Assembly (NCBI GenBank): GCA_015067665.1
Contig: SVLZ01000018.1
Span: 1 to 33,640 of the forward strand
From: Oscillospiraceae bacterium
Lineage (GTDB): Bacteria; Bacillota; Clostridia; Oscillospirales; Oscillospiraceae
DNA: 33,640 nt
Direction: 5' to 3'
The notes under the pieces: model-generated
Database searches by the model: none
What the model saw: only the letters and a program-made list of their open reading frames with translations
Told to the model about the DNA's origin: nothing
Position numbers and translations under genes: made by a program
Shown: piece after piece, positions 24,126-31,654 of the stretch
How the letters are laid out: each line of letters begins with the position of its first letter
How positions within the stretch are numbered: the stretch's first letter is position 1

Positions 24126-25223
24126 TTATCCTTTTAATCCAGACGACATTGCAATGCCGCTGAGAATTTTCTTTTGGAAAAATACGTATACAAGTAACAT
24201 CGGTACCAGCGCAAATACACAAGCGGAGGCGATCAGTGACTTGTCTAACGAGGACCAGCTAATAAAGTCCAACGCTACCTGAAGCGTATACTTTTCAGGG
24301 TCGTTTAAGTAAATCAAGGGTCCTAAGAAATCATTGTACTTGGAAATGAAGTTCAAAATGAACTGTGCCAAAATAGCGGGCTTACCCAAGGGAATCACGA
24401 TCAGCAGGAACGAAGTCCATTTGCCTGCGCCATCGATACGGGCAGCCTCCAGCATTCCGTCGGGGATACCCATAAAATACTCGCGCATAAACATAACCGT
24501 AGCCGCACCGCCGAAAAACCCGGGGATGATCAGCGGCATAGCGGAATCTGTCCAGCCGTACCAAGCATACATCAAATAAGAGGTTGTCATCGTCACACAG
24601 CCAGGCATCATCATAGTCATAATGAGCAAATGATACAGCGTATTTCTGCCCTTAAATTTCAGCTTGGAAAAAGCATAAGCGGAAAGGGCAGAAACCATTA
24701 CACCGATCAATGTGGGAATAATGGCATAGATAAAAGAGTTCCACGCTGCCCGCAGCATGGAAACACCCAACACCACGGAGTAGGAGAAAATTTCTTTATA
24801 GGATTCAAAATCGAAACCTTCCTTGGGCCACCAGGTAAATTCAATGCTGTTAGCTTCCAGGGGTGTCTTAACGGAGGTAAGCAGCAGCATATAGAACGGG
24901 ATACCGATCACTACGGTCATCAGAAGCAGCGGAAGTGAATTGGACCAGTCCATTTTCCGCGAAACAAAAGACTGATAGATCTTGTAGTCACGGTTCGTTT
25001 CCCGCAGGCGGTTATTTACGATTTTCAGTGCTGCAATACCCAGCAGCGCAATCACCAGCACGATGAGATTTACCACATCGTTATTGGTGCCCTCCGCCGG
25101 CTCAAAGCAGCACAGGATCAGGCAGATCACCACCACGACACTCAGCACGGGGATCATAAAATCGTGCAGATACTTCGTAAACTTCAGGATAGGAGATAAC
25201 GCGTTTTTCTGATTAGAAATCAT
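24126..25223 (-). CDS. CUT1 ABC transporter permease, MalG/UgpE type, with N-terminal extension
   Basis: The 365-residue membrane protein carries the permease EAA loop MLEAARIDGAGKW (257-269), which docks to the ATPase. The canonical first helix begins near 98 (LPLLLMTVVIGIPFYMLLLTS). Before it lie about 85 extra residues with two more predicted membrane segments (22-40 and 50-69), so it is longer than the usual 270-300 residues. GGAGAGGTGGG precedes the start, and the gene overlaps the upstream permease by 11 bases. It forms the membrane channel with that permease. No ATPase gene is present in the window. Confidence 0.92.
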   Translation of the reverse strand: MISNQKNALSPILKFTKYLHDFMIPVLSVVVVICLILCCFEPAEGTNNDVVNLIVLVIALLGIAALKIVNNRLRETNRDYKIYQSFVSRKMDWSNSLPLLLMTVVIGIPFYMLLLTSVKTPLEANSIEFTWWPKEGFDFESYKEIFSYSVVLGVSMLRAAWNSFIYAIIPTLIGVMVSALSAYAFSKLKFKGRNTLYHLLIMTMMMPGCVTMTTSYLMYAWYGWTDSAMPLIIPGFFGGAATVMFMREYFMGIPDGMLEAARIDGAGKWTSFLLIVIPLGKPAILAQFILNFISKYNDFLGPLIYLNDPEKYTLQVALDFISWSSLDKSLIASACVFALVPMLLVYVFFQKKILSGIAMSSGLKG

Positions 25224-26163
25224 AGCTTACCCACCTCTCCTGCAGCTTCATATTGATCTTGGTGATAATAAATACGATGATGGCAAGAACCCAGCCTGCA
25301 GCGGCAGCCATACCGTAGCCGTCCTGTGCGGGGCGTACCCAAACCATGTTGTAAATATGTTTAACCACCAAGTCACTGACCCAAGCCTGACTGTCACCCC
25401 AAGCAGGAACAGTGGTATTGTAGCCTGTAGTCAAAATGTAGGTCTCTGTCATTGCCTGCAGTGCCCAAATGATCTTCATTGTTACGAGATAAGAGGTAGT
25501 AGGCGAAATCGCAGGCCAAGTAATTCTCCAGAAGATCTGGGTGTCGGAGGCGCCGTCCAGCTTTGCCGCCTCATAGAGCTTTGTATCTACGTTTGCAAGC
25601 GCTGCCTGGAACAGCAAAATACAGAAGCCCAGACCCTGCCATACTGTCATGATGATGGTAGCGGCCATAAAGGTCCACGGAGAGTCCGTCAGCCAGCCCA
25701 CCGGGGAAAAGCCCATAAAGGAAAGCAATGCGTTGAGCATACCCGATTCATTATGATAGATGGACTTAAAGGCCAAAGCGATAACCACCGCAGAACAGAC
25801 ATAGGGAATAAAAAATACAGAGCGGAAGAAACGCTGGCCGAACTTTGCTTTATTCAGCAGATTTGCGATATACAGTGCCAATCCGATACAGATAGGCACG
25901 TTCAGGGAGTAGACAATGGTGGACAAATAGGACGCGTAGGTTCTTTTGTCACCGTCAGTCAAAACCTTAAGAAAGTTTTCAAATCCCACAAATACCATTT
26001 CGGACAGATCTGTGGTGTGAAGCTCGGTGAAGCTGACCACAGTGGCCAAAATCAGCGGGATCACACCAAAGAGCAGAAAGCCGATCAGGGGACCTGAGGC
26101 AGCGATGGCGCTGCCCAGGTTATCCCGTCTTTGTAGTCTCTGTTTTGGTGTTAAAGTTTTCAT
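25213..26163 (-). CDS. CUT1 ABC transporter permease, MalF/UgpA type
   Basis: The 316-residue protein has six membrane segments and the EAA loop LYEAAKLDGASDTQIFWRITWP (196-217, shown in the usual position). The N-terminal helix GPLIGFLLFGVIPLILATVVSF (24-45) is typical. It pairs with the next permease and the solute-binding lipoprotein. The GAGG upstream of the ATG is a weak ribosome binding site. The gene follows the 794-aa lipoprotein gene by 25 bases. Confidence 0.92.
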   Translation of the reverse strand: MKTLTPKQRLQRRDNLGSAIAASGPLIGFLLFGVIPLILATVVSFTELHTTDLSEMVFVGFENFLKVLTDGDKRTYASYLSTIVYSLNVPICIGLALYIANLLNKAKFGQRFFRSVFFIPYVCSAVVIALAFKSIYHNESGMLNALLSFMGFSPVGWLTDSPWTFMAATIIMTVWQGLGFCILLFQAALANVDTKLYEAAKLDGASDTQIFWRITWPAISPTTSYLVTMKIIWALQAMTETYILTTGYNTTVPAWGDSQAWVSDLVVKHIYNMVWVRPAQDGYGMAAAAGWVLAIIVFIITKINMKLQERWVSYDF

Positions 26164-26188
26164 AAAAGAGCCTCGAAATGTGCTTTAA

Positions 26189-28573
26189 TTATGCTTCGGG
26201 AGTATCGGGTGTAATAATGGAAGTGTCAACATCAGCGCCGGTCTTGACGGTGATGCCGGAGAACTTACCGGTGGAAGCGGAGTTGTTGTTGAACAGCTCG
26301 AGGGTGTAGGTACTGCCTGCTGCAAAACCGGTGAAGGGGTTGTCAGTCCAAGCGGGACCGCCGGAAGTGCCGGTCAGGGTCTCGGTTAGAGGAATCTCCC
26401 AAGCCAGAACAGGCTCTTCGCCCTCGAACCAGAACCATACGTAAAGCATATCGTTAGCGATGACTGCCTTATAGTACATCTTGCTTTCTGACTTTGCAGC
26501 AGCAAACTTGTCCAGATTAATGGTGCTCTTGACATACTGGGTAGTAGTACCGTTACCAATAATGGCATGGTAAGCATAACGGCCGTGGCCGGAGTGTGCT
26601 TCAAATACGGGGCCGCGGGTAGTTGCGGAGATACGCAGGCTCTTGCCGCCGGCGCGGAGGTTAAAGCCCATGCACAGGGCATCCGTGCCATTACGCTCAA
26701 CCGCGCCACTTACTTCCCAAGTTGCAGAGTTACCGGCGAACTTAATGCTGGTTCCCTTATTGGCAAGGATGCTGATATCGCCGTTTGCATCCTTAGTACC
26801 AACACCGATCAGTGCAGCATATTTAGGTGCCTGTGTCTTATCGACACTGTCGCCATTCTTCACAACCAGATTGGTGAACTGACCAGGTGTAGCGGTGGTA
26901 TTGTTAAAGAGATGGAGCTTGTACTCACTGTCGGGAGCAAAGCCGGTAAAGGGATTATCAGTCCATGCAGCACCACCGTCAACGCCGGTCAGCGTCTCGG
27001 TCAGAGGTACATACCAGCACAGTGTGGGCTCTTCGCCGTCGAACCAGTAGTATGCATAGAATACGTCGTCAATGATCTGTACCTTGAAGTGCATCTTGCT
27101 CTGGGTGCGCTTCTCACCGAAGGCAAACGCGCCGGTCTTGGTGTTCAGGTTGTAATGAGAAATACCGAATGCGTGGTAAGCGTAACGGCCATGACCGTCG
27201 TGCGCCTCGAATACAAGGCCCTCTCTGGTAGCGCTCATACGCAGGGTCTTTCCATTGGACTCGATCATAAAGCCGATGCAGAAGTCCTCTGCCTTCAGGT
27301 CGTCCGTCAGGCGCTCTGCAGTGCCGCTGACTTCCCAAGTCTTGGAAGCGCCATTCATAGTAACTCTGTTCAGCTTGCCGGGGATGCTTGCGAAAGAAGC
27401 GTTAACAAAGTCCAGCTTAACGCCCAGTGCCAGCTCGGGAACGAAGGTGATCTTCTCTTCCCAACGGCTGGTTTCGGGAGCAGTGATCTCGCCCTCGGTA
27501 GTATGTACGACCTCGGAGAAGGATACAAGATCGCTTGCAGCATTCTTGCCATACAGACCGATCTTTACAGCGCTTTCAGCGGTGTAGCCGGGCAGTGCAT
27601 TCTCAAGTGCAACTGCGCCACAAGCTACGTCGTTGATAACTACGTACAGCATACCGTCCTTAATGATCACATTGATCTTGCAGGCGCCATCGACAAAGGT
27701 GGTTGCTTCTTCGGACAGAAGTCCGGTGACAGAGCCGTCAAGGCCGCCGAGGATCAGGTTCAGGTTCTTACCGGCGCCGGTCATATAGAGAATGGTCGTC
27801 GTATCGCCGGAAGAGATCGCGATACCGGTATCGGAGATCGCATTTTCCATAGTAGAGAGGCGGATGGTAGTAGTGAAGGACTGGTTGCCTGCAAATGCAG
27901 GAGCGTAGAGAGGTGCAACTTCCGCGCTGCCGGGAACATAGCCTTCTTCATAGGACCAATCGCCGGACTGTACTTCAAAGGTTACAGAAGCATCTGCAGT
28001 CAGTGCCTTGAAGCTGTCAGCCGTGAGATCGCCCTTGGTGCCATTGAGGTAGCAATCCACACCCAGCAGGGACAGGCCGTCATACCATACAGCCTCCTGT
28101 GTTTCAACGATGCCTACGCCGTAAGCGGCAGTATAGGTGGCATCTTCCTTTGTAATGTAGTCGAACTTGACCTGTACACGGATACGGTCATAGTAGACCT
28201 TCAGTTCTGCGCCCTCTGCGACGGACTCAATTGCCACAACAGAGGTCTCTTCATTAAGCGCAAAGCCATCACGGGCGCCGTCGGGAGCAGTGACCTTTGT
28301 GCCTTCCTTGGCCTGCAGCTGCTGCACCTCCGGTTCGCCATAGGTGCCCAGTTCAGTAGCCTCGTAGTAGAATTTTACTGTGTAGTTCACATCAGGAAGA
28401 GAAGGATCCACAGGATCTGTAGGATCTACAGGAGCCTCGGTGGGATCCGTGGGACCCTCAGTGGGATTCGGTGTGATCCCGGGGATCTCAAAGGGGAGGT
28501 CGCAGGCTGATAAACCAATCAGCATCAGCACTGCCAATACCAAAGCGGTAAGTCTGATCTTGCTGTTTTTCAT
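26189..28573 (-). CDS. Repeat-containing surface lipoprotein, putative glycan binder
   Basis: The 794-residue protein has a lipobox LSAC (Cys24), a PT-rich linker (34-58), an InlB/MucBP-like beta domain (63-130) and three beta-sandwich-like regions. The first (about 204-356) is divergent. The second (411-575) and third (617-782) are clear copies sharing TWEVSG, FEAH.GHGRYAYHA, WF.GEEP and PLTETLTG...AWTDNPFTGFA. No catalytic motif is recognisable. The position directly before the permeases suggests capture of the polysaccharide at the cell surface. AGGAGG lies before the ATG. The domain family is not one I can name; a LamG/concanavalin-like fold is a guess from the strand pattern. Confidence 0.75.
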   Translation of the reverse strand: MKNSKIRLTALVLAVLMLIGLSACDLPFEIPGITPNPTEGPTDPTEAPVDPTDPVDPSLPDVNYTVKFYYEATELGTYGEPEVQQLQAKEGTKVTAPDGARDGFALNEETSVVAIESVAEGAELKVYYDRIRVQVKFDYITKEDATYTAAYGVGIVETQEAVWYDGLSLLGVDCYLNGTKGDLTADSFKALTADASVTFEVQSGDWSYEEGYVPGSAEVAPLYAPAFAGNQSFTTTIRLSTMENAISDTGIAISSGDTTTILYMTGAGKNLNLILGGLDGSVTGLLSEEATTFVDGACKINVIIKDGMLYVVINDVACGAVALENALPGYTAESAVKIGLYGKNAASDLVSFSEVVHTTEGEITAPETSRWEEKITFVPELALGVKLDFVNASFASIPGKLNRVTMNGASKTWEVSGTAERLTDDLKAEDFCIGFMIESNGKTLRMSATREGLVFEAHDGHGRYAYHAFGISHYNLNTKTGAFAFGEKRTQSKMHFKVQIIDDVFYAYYWFDGEEPTLCWYVPLTETLTGVDGGAAWTDNPFTGFAPDSEYKLHLFNNTTATPGQFTNLVVKNGDSVDKTQAPKYAALIGVGTKDANGDISILANKGTSIKFAGNSATWEVSGAVERNGTDALCMGFNLRAGGKSLRISATTRGPVFEAHSGHGRYAYHAIIGNGTTTQYVKSTINLDKFAAAKSESKMYYKAVIANDMLYVWFWFEGEEPVLAWEIPLTETLTGTSGGPAWTDNPFTGFAAGSTYTLELFNNNSASTGKFSGITVKTGADVDTSIITPDTPEA
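26228..26725 (-). repeat. Tandem module copy 2 of the 794-aa lipoprotein (residues 617-782)
   Basis: It is the C-terminal copy of the same module, with the same conserved aromatic and acidic positions (GHGRYAYHA, WFEGEEP). The protein ends about 12 residues later. Confidence 0.85.
26849..27343 (-). repeat. Tandem module copy 1 of the 794-aa lipoprotein (residues 411-575)
   Basis: This copy shares FEAH-x-GHGRYAYHA and the PLTETLTG/AWTDNPFTGFA segments with the copy at 26228-26725. The near-identity of the terminal segments suggests a recent duplication or selection on a binding face. Confidence 0.85.
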
Positions 28574-28585
28574 GTTTTTTTCCTC

Positions 28586-30454
28586 CTATTTTTTAGAATA
28601 AATATAATACAGTGCCATATCGCACTTGTATACACGTTCTGTCTCTCCGCGGATGGGCTCTAAGGTCCAGCCCTCCTGTACGCGGAAATCCGTACTTTGG
28701 GTCTTATCCGAGTAGTTGATGGCGCAGGCAATATAGGTTTTTTCATCTACCTTATGGAGTGTGACACCGATCTGGGGGTTGTCCGAGCGAATAATCTTTC
28801 CGTCCAGCACCTGCTGACCTGCTCGCTTGTAGATCTTGTACCAATCGGTATCGGTAAATGCCCCTGCCTTGGAAGAAAGGGACATCTCCAGCGGCATATT
28901 CAGGAAGAACACCTTGCCTTTGCCGTAGGAATGCTCTGTAAATACAGGATTGCCCGTTTCATTGACCGCCAGCACATTCGCACCGACGCTTTCCAGCAAC
29001 AGCTCGTAGGTCACATTGTAGGTCATCTCACCGAAGTCAAACTTGGCGGTATGGGTGCCTTGGGTCTTGATATTGCCATGGGGCAGGAGACCAAAGACCT
29101 CCTCCATTTCAATGAGGCTGCCACCGTCGTAGGTCACCAGCATCACTGCGCCTTCATCGTGGACCTTTTTCTTCAGAATATCCCAGCTGTGCTTGTACAT
29201 AATCGCCCACTTCCATACACCGGGCACGATGTACATCGGTGCGTCGGGAAGGTAGACATTACGCACATTGCCGGGGCAATACTGCATACTGAGACCTGCC
29301 TGCTTCGCAAGAACGAAAGAAGAAGAAGCGTTATTCCACTGCTCATTCTCTGTCAGGACGCAGACCGCATCAATTTGACGGGGCGGCAGTTCCTTGAAGG
29401 GCAGCGCGCCGAGCACCTTGCCGGCTTCTGCGATGGCTTTTCCGACAGGCTTGGGCTTTCGGTTTTCGTCCATAAGCCCCAAGGAACGTTCCATCATCGA
29501 CCATATGTAAGGCGGTGTCTCCAAGTGGATGTGCTCACAGCCGCACCACCAGAAGTAACCGTGGACATTGTGGGCAAAAGAGGAATAGATATTCACTCTT
29601 GCAAAATCCGCTGCCATCTCATCATTTGCCGTTGTTACCGTAAAGCCGCCCTGCTCCTGCATAATGACAGGCTTTCCGCCCAGATCCTGATAGAACATAC
29701 TCTGGGCCGTGGGGAAAATCGTGGCGCGCATCTGATTGGCCGGGTCAAGGTCATTATTGATGGTGGGAGATACATAGGGGTGGGTGGTCATATAGTCAGT
29801 CAGCTCACCCTGATCGCTGATCGTCCAAACCCCTGCCTCGTCCGACTCCAAGCCGTGCATGCCGGAGGAGATGGGACGGGTGGGATCCACTGCCCGGATG
29901 GCATTTCTGACAAAAGCCGTCCAGACATACGCCTCTGCGCGGGAAGTGGTCTGTCCCAAACAGTTGCACTCATTGCCCAAGTCCCACATCACAATATTGG
30001 GCAGGTCCTTAACGCGGGATACAAAACCGCGGATAAACCGATCCGTCCACATAAGTGCCTCAGGATCGCTGATCATATTTCTTCCGTCTAAAATGGGAGG
30101 CACAAAAAGCCGTCCGCTCATCCAGCCGGTCACCACAGAAACCACCAAACGAATGCCGTGCTTATGACAGGTCATTGCAAAGTGGCGAAAGTTTTCTATC
30201 TGTTGCTCATCGATACCGGTAGCATCCTGCAGCGGTGCTTCCTCCACCGTTACCACGTCACTTGGCTTTCCTCGCCAAGCGTATAAACGCTTCACCGGTT
30301 GAAAATCTCTCCAATTGGGAAATACCCGCATACATTCTATTCCGGTACCAGATAGCGCCTCGATGTCCTGCTCGATCACGTCGGCATCGTAGTACTTCCA
30401 CATATCCGTACCGTGCGCGCTATCCCAGTAATTACAGCCTAACAAAAACTCCAT
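28586..30454 (-). CDS. Clan GH-A glycoside hydrolase (GH5/GH42-like), first gene of the operon
   Basis: The protein is 622 residues from ATG-GAG at 30454, chosen because AGGAGGTG lies 5 bases upstream; the in-frame start at 30481 has no such site. The barrel carries VMWDLGNECN (acid/base Glu162) and PVIMQEQGG (nucleophile Glu267), the beta-4 and beta-7 glutamates of clan GH-A. From about 370 it has a GH42-like trimerisation or amidotransferase-fold domain (QIDAVCVLTENEQW, APMYIVPGV, EGAVMLVTYDGGSL) and a beta-sandwich end. No signal peptide is visible, so it should act in the cytoplasm. The specificity (mannosidase, galactosidase or other) is not determinable by eye. It is divergent from the araC-type gene. 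Confidence 0.8.
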   Translation of the reverse strand: MEFLLGCNYWDSAHGTDMWKYYDADVIEQDIEALSGTGIECMRVFPNWRDFQPVKRLYAWRGKPSDVVTVEEAPLQDATGIDEQQIENFRHFAMTCHKHGIRLVVSVVTGWMSGRLFVPPILDGRNMISDPEALMWTDRFIRGFVSRVKDLPNIVMWDLGNECNCLGQTTSRAEAYVWTAFVRNAIRAVDPTRPISSGMHGLESDEAGVWTISDQGELTDYMTTHPYVSPTINNDLDPANQMRATIFPTAQSMFYQDLGGKPVIMQEQGGFTVTTANDEMAADFARVNIYSSFAHNVHGYFWWCGCEHIHLETPPYIWSMMERSLGLMDENRKPKPVGKAIAEAGKVLGALPFKELPPRQIDAVCVLTENEQWNNASSSFVLAKQAGLSMQYCPGNVRNVYLPDAPMYIVPGVWKWAIMYKHSWDILKKKVHDEGAVMLVTYDGGSLIEMEEVFGLLPHGNIKTQGTHTAKFDFGEMTYNVTYELLLESVGANVLAVNETGNPVFTEHSYGKGKVFFLNMPLEMSLSSKAGAFTDTDWYKIYKRAGQQVLDGKIIRSDNPQIGVTLHKVDEKTYIACAINYSDKTQSTDFRVQEGWTLEPIRGETERVYKCDMALYYIYSKK

Positions 30455-30493
30455 TGGCCACACCTCCTTATATTTCGCCAATGTTACACTTTA

Positions 30494-30499
30494 ATTATA
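30494..30499 (-). promoter_or_regulatory. Probable -10 box of the operon promoter (weak -35)
   Basis: A perfect TATAAT lies about 40 bases before the first start codon on the minus strand. The hexamer 17 bp upstream (TAGTAA) is a poor -35, as expected if the neighbouring AraC-type protein must activate the promoter. Confidence 0.5.
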
Positions 30500-30564
30500 A
30501 TTCCGATGCCCTTTATTTACTATTGAAACAATTCTTGATTAAACTAAGATAATCAACGTTTTTT

Positions 30565-30584
30565 CAAATTTTTCCAAAAATTTG
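30565..30584. promoter_or_regulatory. 20-bp perfect inverted repeat, candidate operator
   Basis: CAAATTTTT-CC-AAAAATTTG is a perfect 9-2-9 inverted repeat in the region between the divergent operon and araC-type gene. Its centre lies about 80-90 bases upstream of the predicted operon start point, a usual place for an activator site. A chance AT-rich palindrome remains possible. Nothing else in 30482-30794 looks coding. Confidence 0.4.
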
Positions 30585-30733
30585 ACGGTGATATTTAATT
30601 TGGTTGGTTTTATTTTTTACAACTTTTCTCAAAAAAATGCCCGTATACATTATTGTAAAAGGCAAAAAATCCCAGTTTCCCTTCCCTGCCTTTTGTATAA
30701 TTTATCCAATGCCACAAAAGAAAAAATCAGGAC

Positions 30734-30762
30734 TTGCAACATTGGACAGAATATGCTATTAT
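30734..30762 (+). promoter_or_regulatory. Promoter of the AraC-type regulator
   Basis: TTGCAA (30734-30739), a 17-bp spacer and TATTAT (30757-30762) lie about 30 bases before the start codon; AGGTGG serves as the ribosome binding site. Confidence 0.6.
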
Positions 30763-30794
30763 TAAGAAAATCAATAAAAAAGGTGGTGTGACGT

Positions 30795-31610
30795 ATGTAT
30801 TTCCTTGACGTGAATATTCCCCTTGAAAATGGCTTTATCATCAAAAACAAGTACTTTAGCGAGGAATATATTTCCCGTATGCACTGGCACGGTTTCGTGG
30901 AAATCGAATTTGTGGTATCCGGTACCGCTATTTATCGCTTTGGCAGCAAGGAATACACCCTGAGCCGGGGTGACCTATGGCTTCTATCCATTTACGACAG
31001 CCACCAGGTCGTTTGTAAAAAGGGTCTGCAGATCATCAATATCGCCATTAAGCCGGATCTGCTCAATTCCAAGCTTCTGTCCCATACCACCACCTTCCAT
31101 CCCCTGCACTGTCATCTGGACGAGCCTGCCACTGCGGCTTTTCTAAGTAAGGCGCAGGAACTATTTCGCGAACAGTCTACAGATAATGCCTTCTCCCGGC
31201 TCAAAGCCGCCTCCATTCTTAACGAGGTCGTCATCGACATTGCCCGAAACGCTGTGGCAGACAACGCGCCCACGGATTTGGGCATCATTCAGGACGTTTC
31301 CGTATGGATCCAGCTCCATATTCAGGAGGACATCTCCTTGGCGCAGGTAGCAGAGAAGTTTTCCCTGACTCCCAACTACCTGGGCACTTTGTTCAAAAAG
31401 ACAATGGGTGCCTCTTATAATGATTACCTCAATAATCTGCGGATCAACCACGCCTGTCACCTGCTGCAAACCTCAGACCTTTCTATGAAAAACATCGCTT
31501 TGGAATCCGGTTATCACTCCGTGGAGTATTTTAACTACATCTTCAAAAAGTTTTGCGGCATTACCCCCTCCCAATACCGGGCAGTAGTGGCTGACAAAAA
31601 CAATACATAA
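30795..31610 (+). CDS. AraC-family transcriptional regulator
   Basis: The 271-residue protein has an N-terminal cupin-like sensor (MHWHGFVEIEFVVSGTAIYRFG near 29-50, SRGDLWLLSIYDSHQV) and a C-terminal double helix-turn-helix (SLAQVAEKFSLTPNYLGTLF at 181-200; MKNIALESGYHSVEYFNYIF at 231-250, with the terminal KFCGITPSQYR). It is transcribed away from the operon across a 313-base region, the standard layout for a local activator responding to an imported sugar. AAAGGTGG precedes the ATG. The inducer is unknown. A bidirectional terminator follows 4 bases after the stop. Confidence 0.92.
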   Translation: MYFLDVNIPLENGFIIKNKYFSEEYISRMHWHGFVEIEFVVSGTAIYRFGSKEYTLSRGDLWLLSIYDSHQVVCKKGLQIINIAIKPDLLNSKLLSHTTTFHPLHCHLDEPATAAFLSKAQELFREQSTDNAFSRLKAASILNEVVIDIARNAVADNAPTDLGIIQDVSVWIQLHIQEDISLAQVAEKFSLTPNYLGTLFKKTMGASYNDYLNNLRINHACHLLQTSDLSMKNIALESGYHSVEYFNYIFKKFCGITPSQYRAVVADKNNT

Positions 31611-31613
31611 AAC

Positions 31614-31651
31614 AAAAACCACCAACTGCACGCACGCAGTTGGTGGTTTTT
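31614..31651. terminator. Bidirectional terminator between convergent genes
   Basis: A 16-bp perfect stem (AAAAACCACCAACTGC pairing with GCAGTTGGTGGTTTTT) with a six-base loop has T-runs on both strands. It ends both the araC-type gene and the convergent lipoprotein gene. Confidence 0.92.
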
Positions 31652-31654
31652 GCT

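Larger units (their letters stand above)
4644..30454 (-). other. Glycan-utilisation operon (Gram-positive PUL), 14 genes
   Basis: Fourteen co-directional genes have gaps of -11 to 25 bases, apart from one 88-base gap holding a hairpin. The unit runs from a control region beside an AraC-type gene to a strong terminator at 4604-4634. It encodes a surface module (two repeat lipoproteins, GH43 lipoprotein, CUT1 transporter) followed by cytoplasmic esterases and glycosidases. The single-transcript claim is inferred from spacing and the lack of internal terminators. Confidence 0.8.

Noticed and set aside
22686-24137. 483-codon plus-strand frame
   Set aside because: It is antisense to the solute-binding lipoprotein, with no ribosome binding site and no recognisable motif.
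28384-28480. CRISPR-like short repeats
   Set aside because: The repeated bases encode the PT-rich linker of the lipoprotein; there is no repeat-spacer regularity. No CRISPR array or cas gene is seen in the window.
26567-28510. 647-codon open frame on the plus strand
   Set aside because: It is exactly antisense to the repeat lipoprotein, which has a signal peptide, ribosome binding site and internal repeats; the antisense frame shows no domain and arises from codon bias.
28697-30091. 464-codon plus-strand frame
   Set aside because: It is antisense to the GH-A hydrolase, whose catalytic glutamates and start site are clear.
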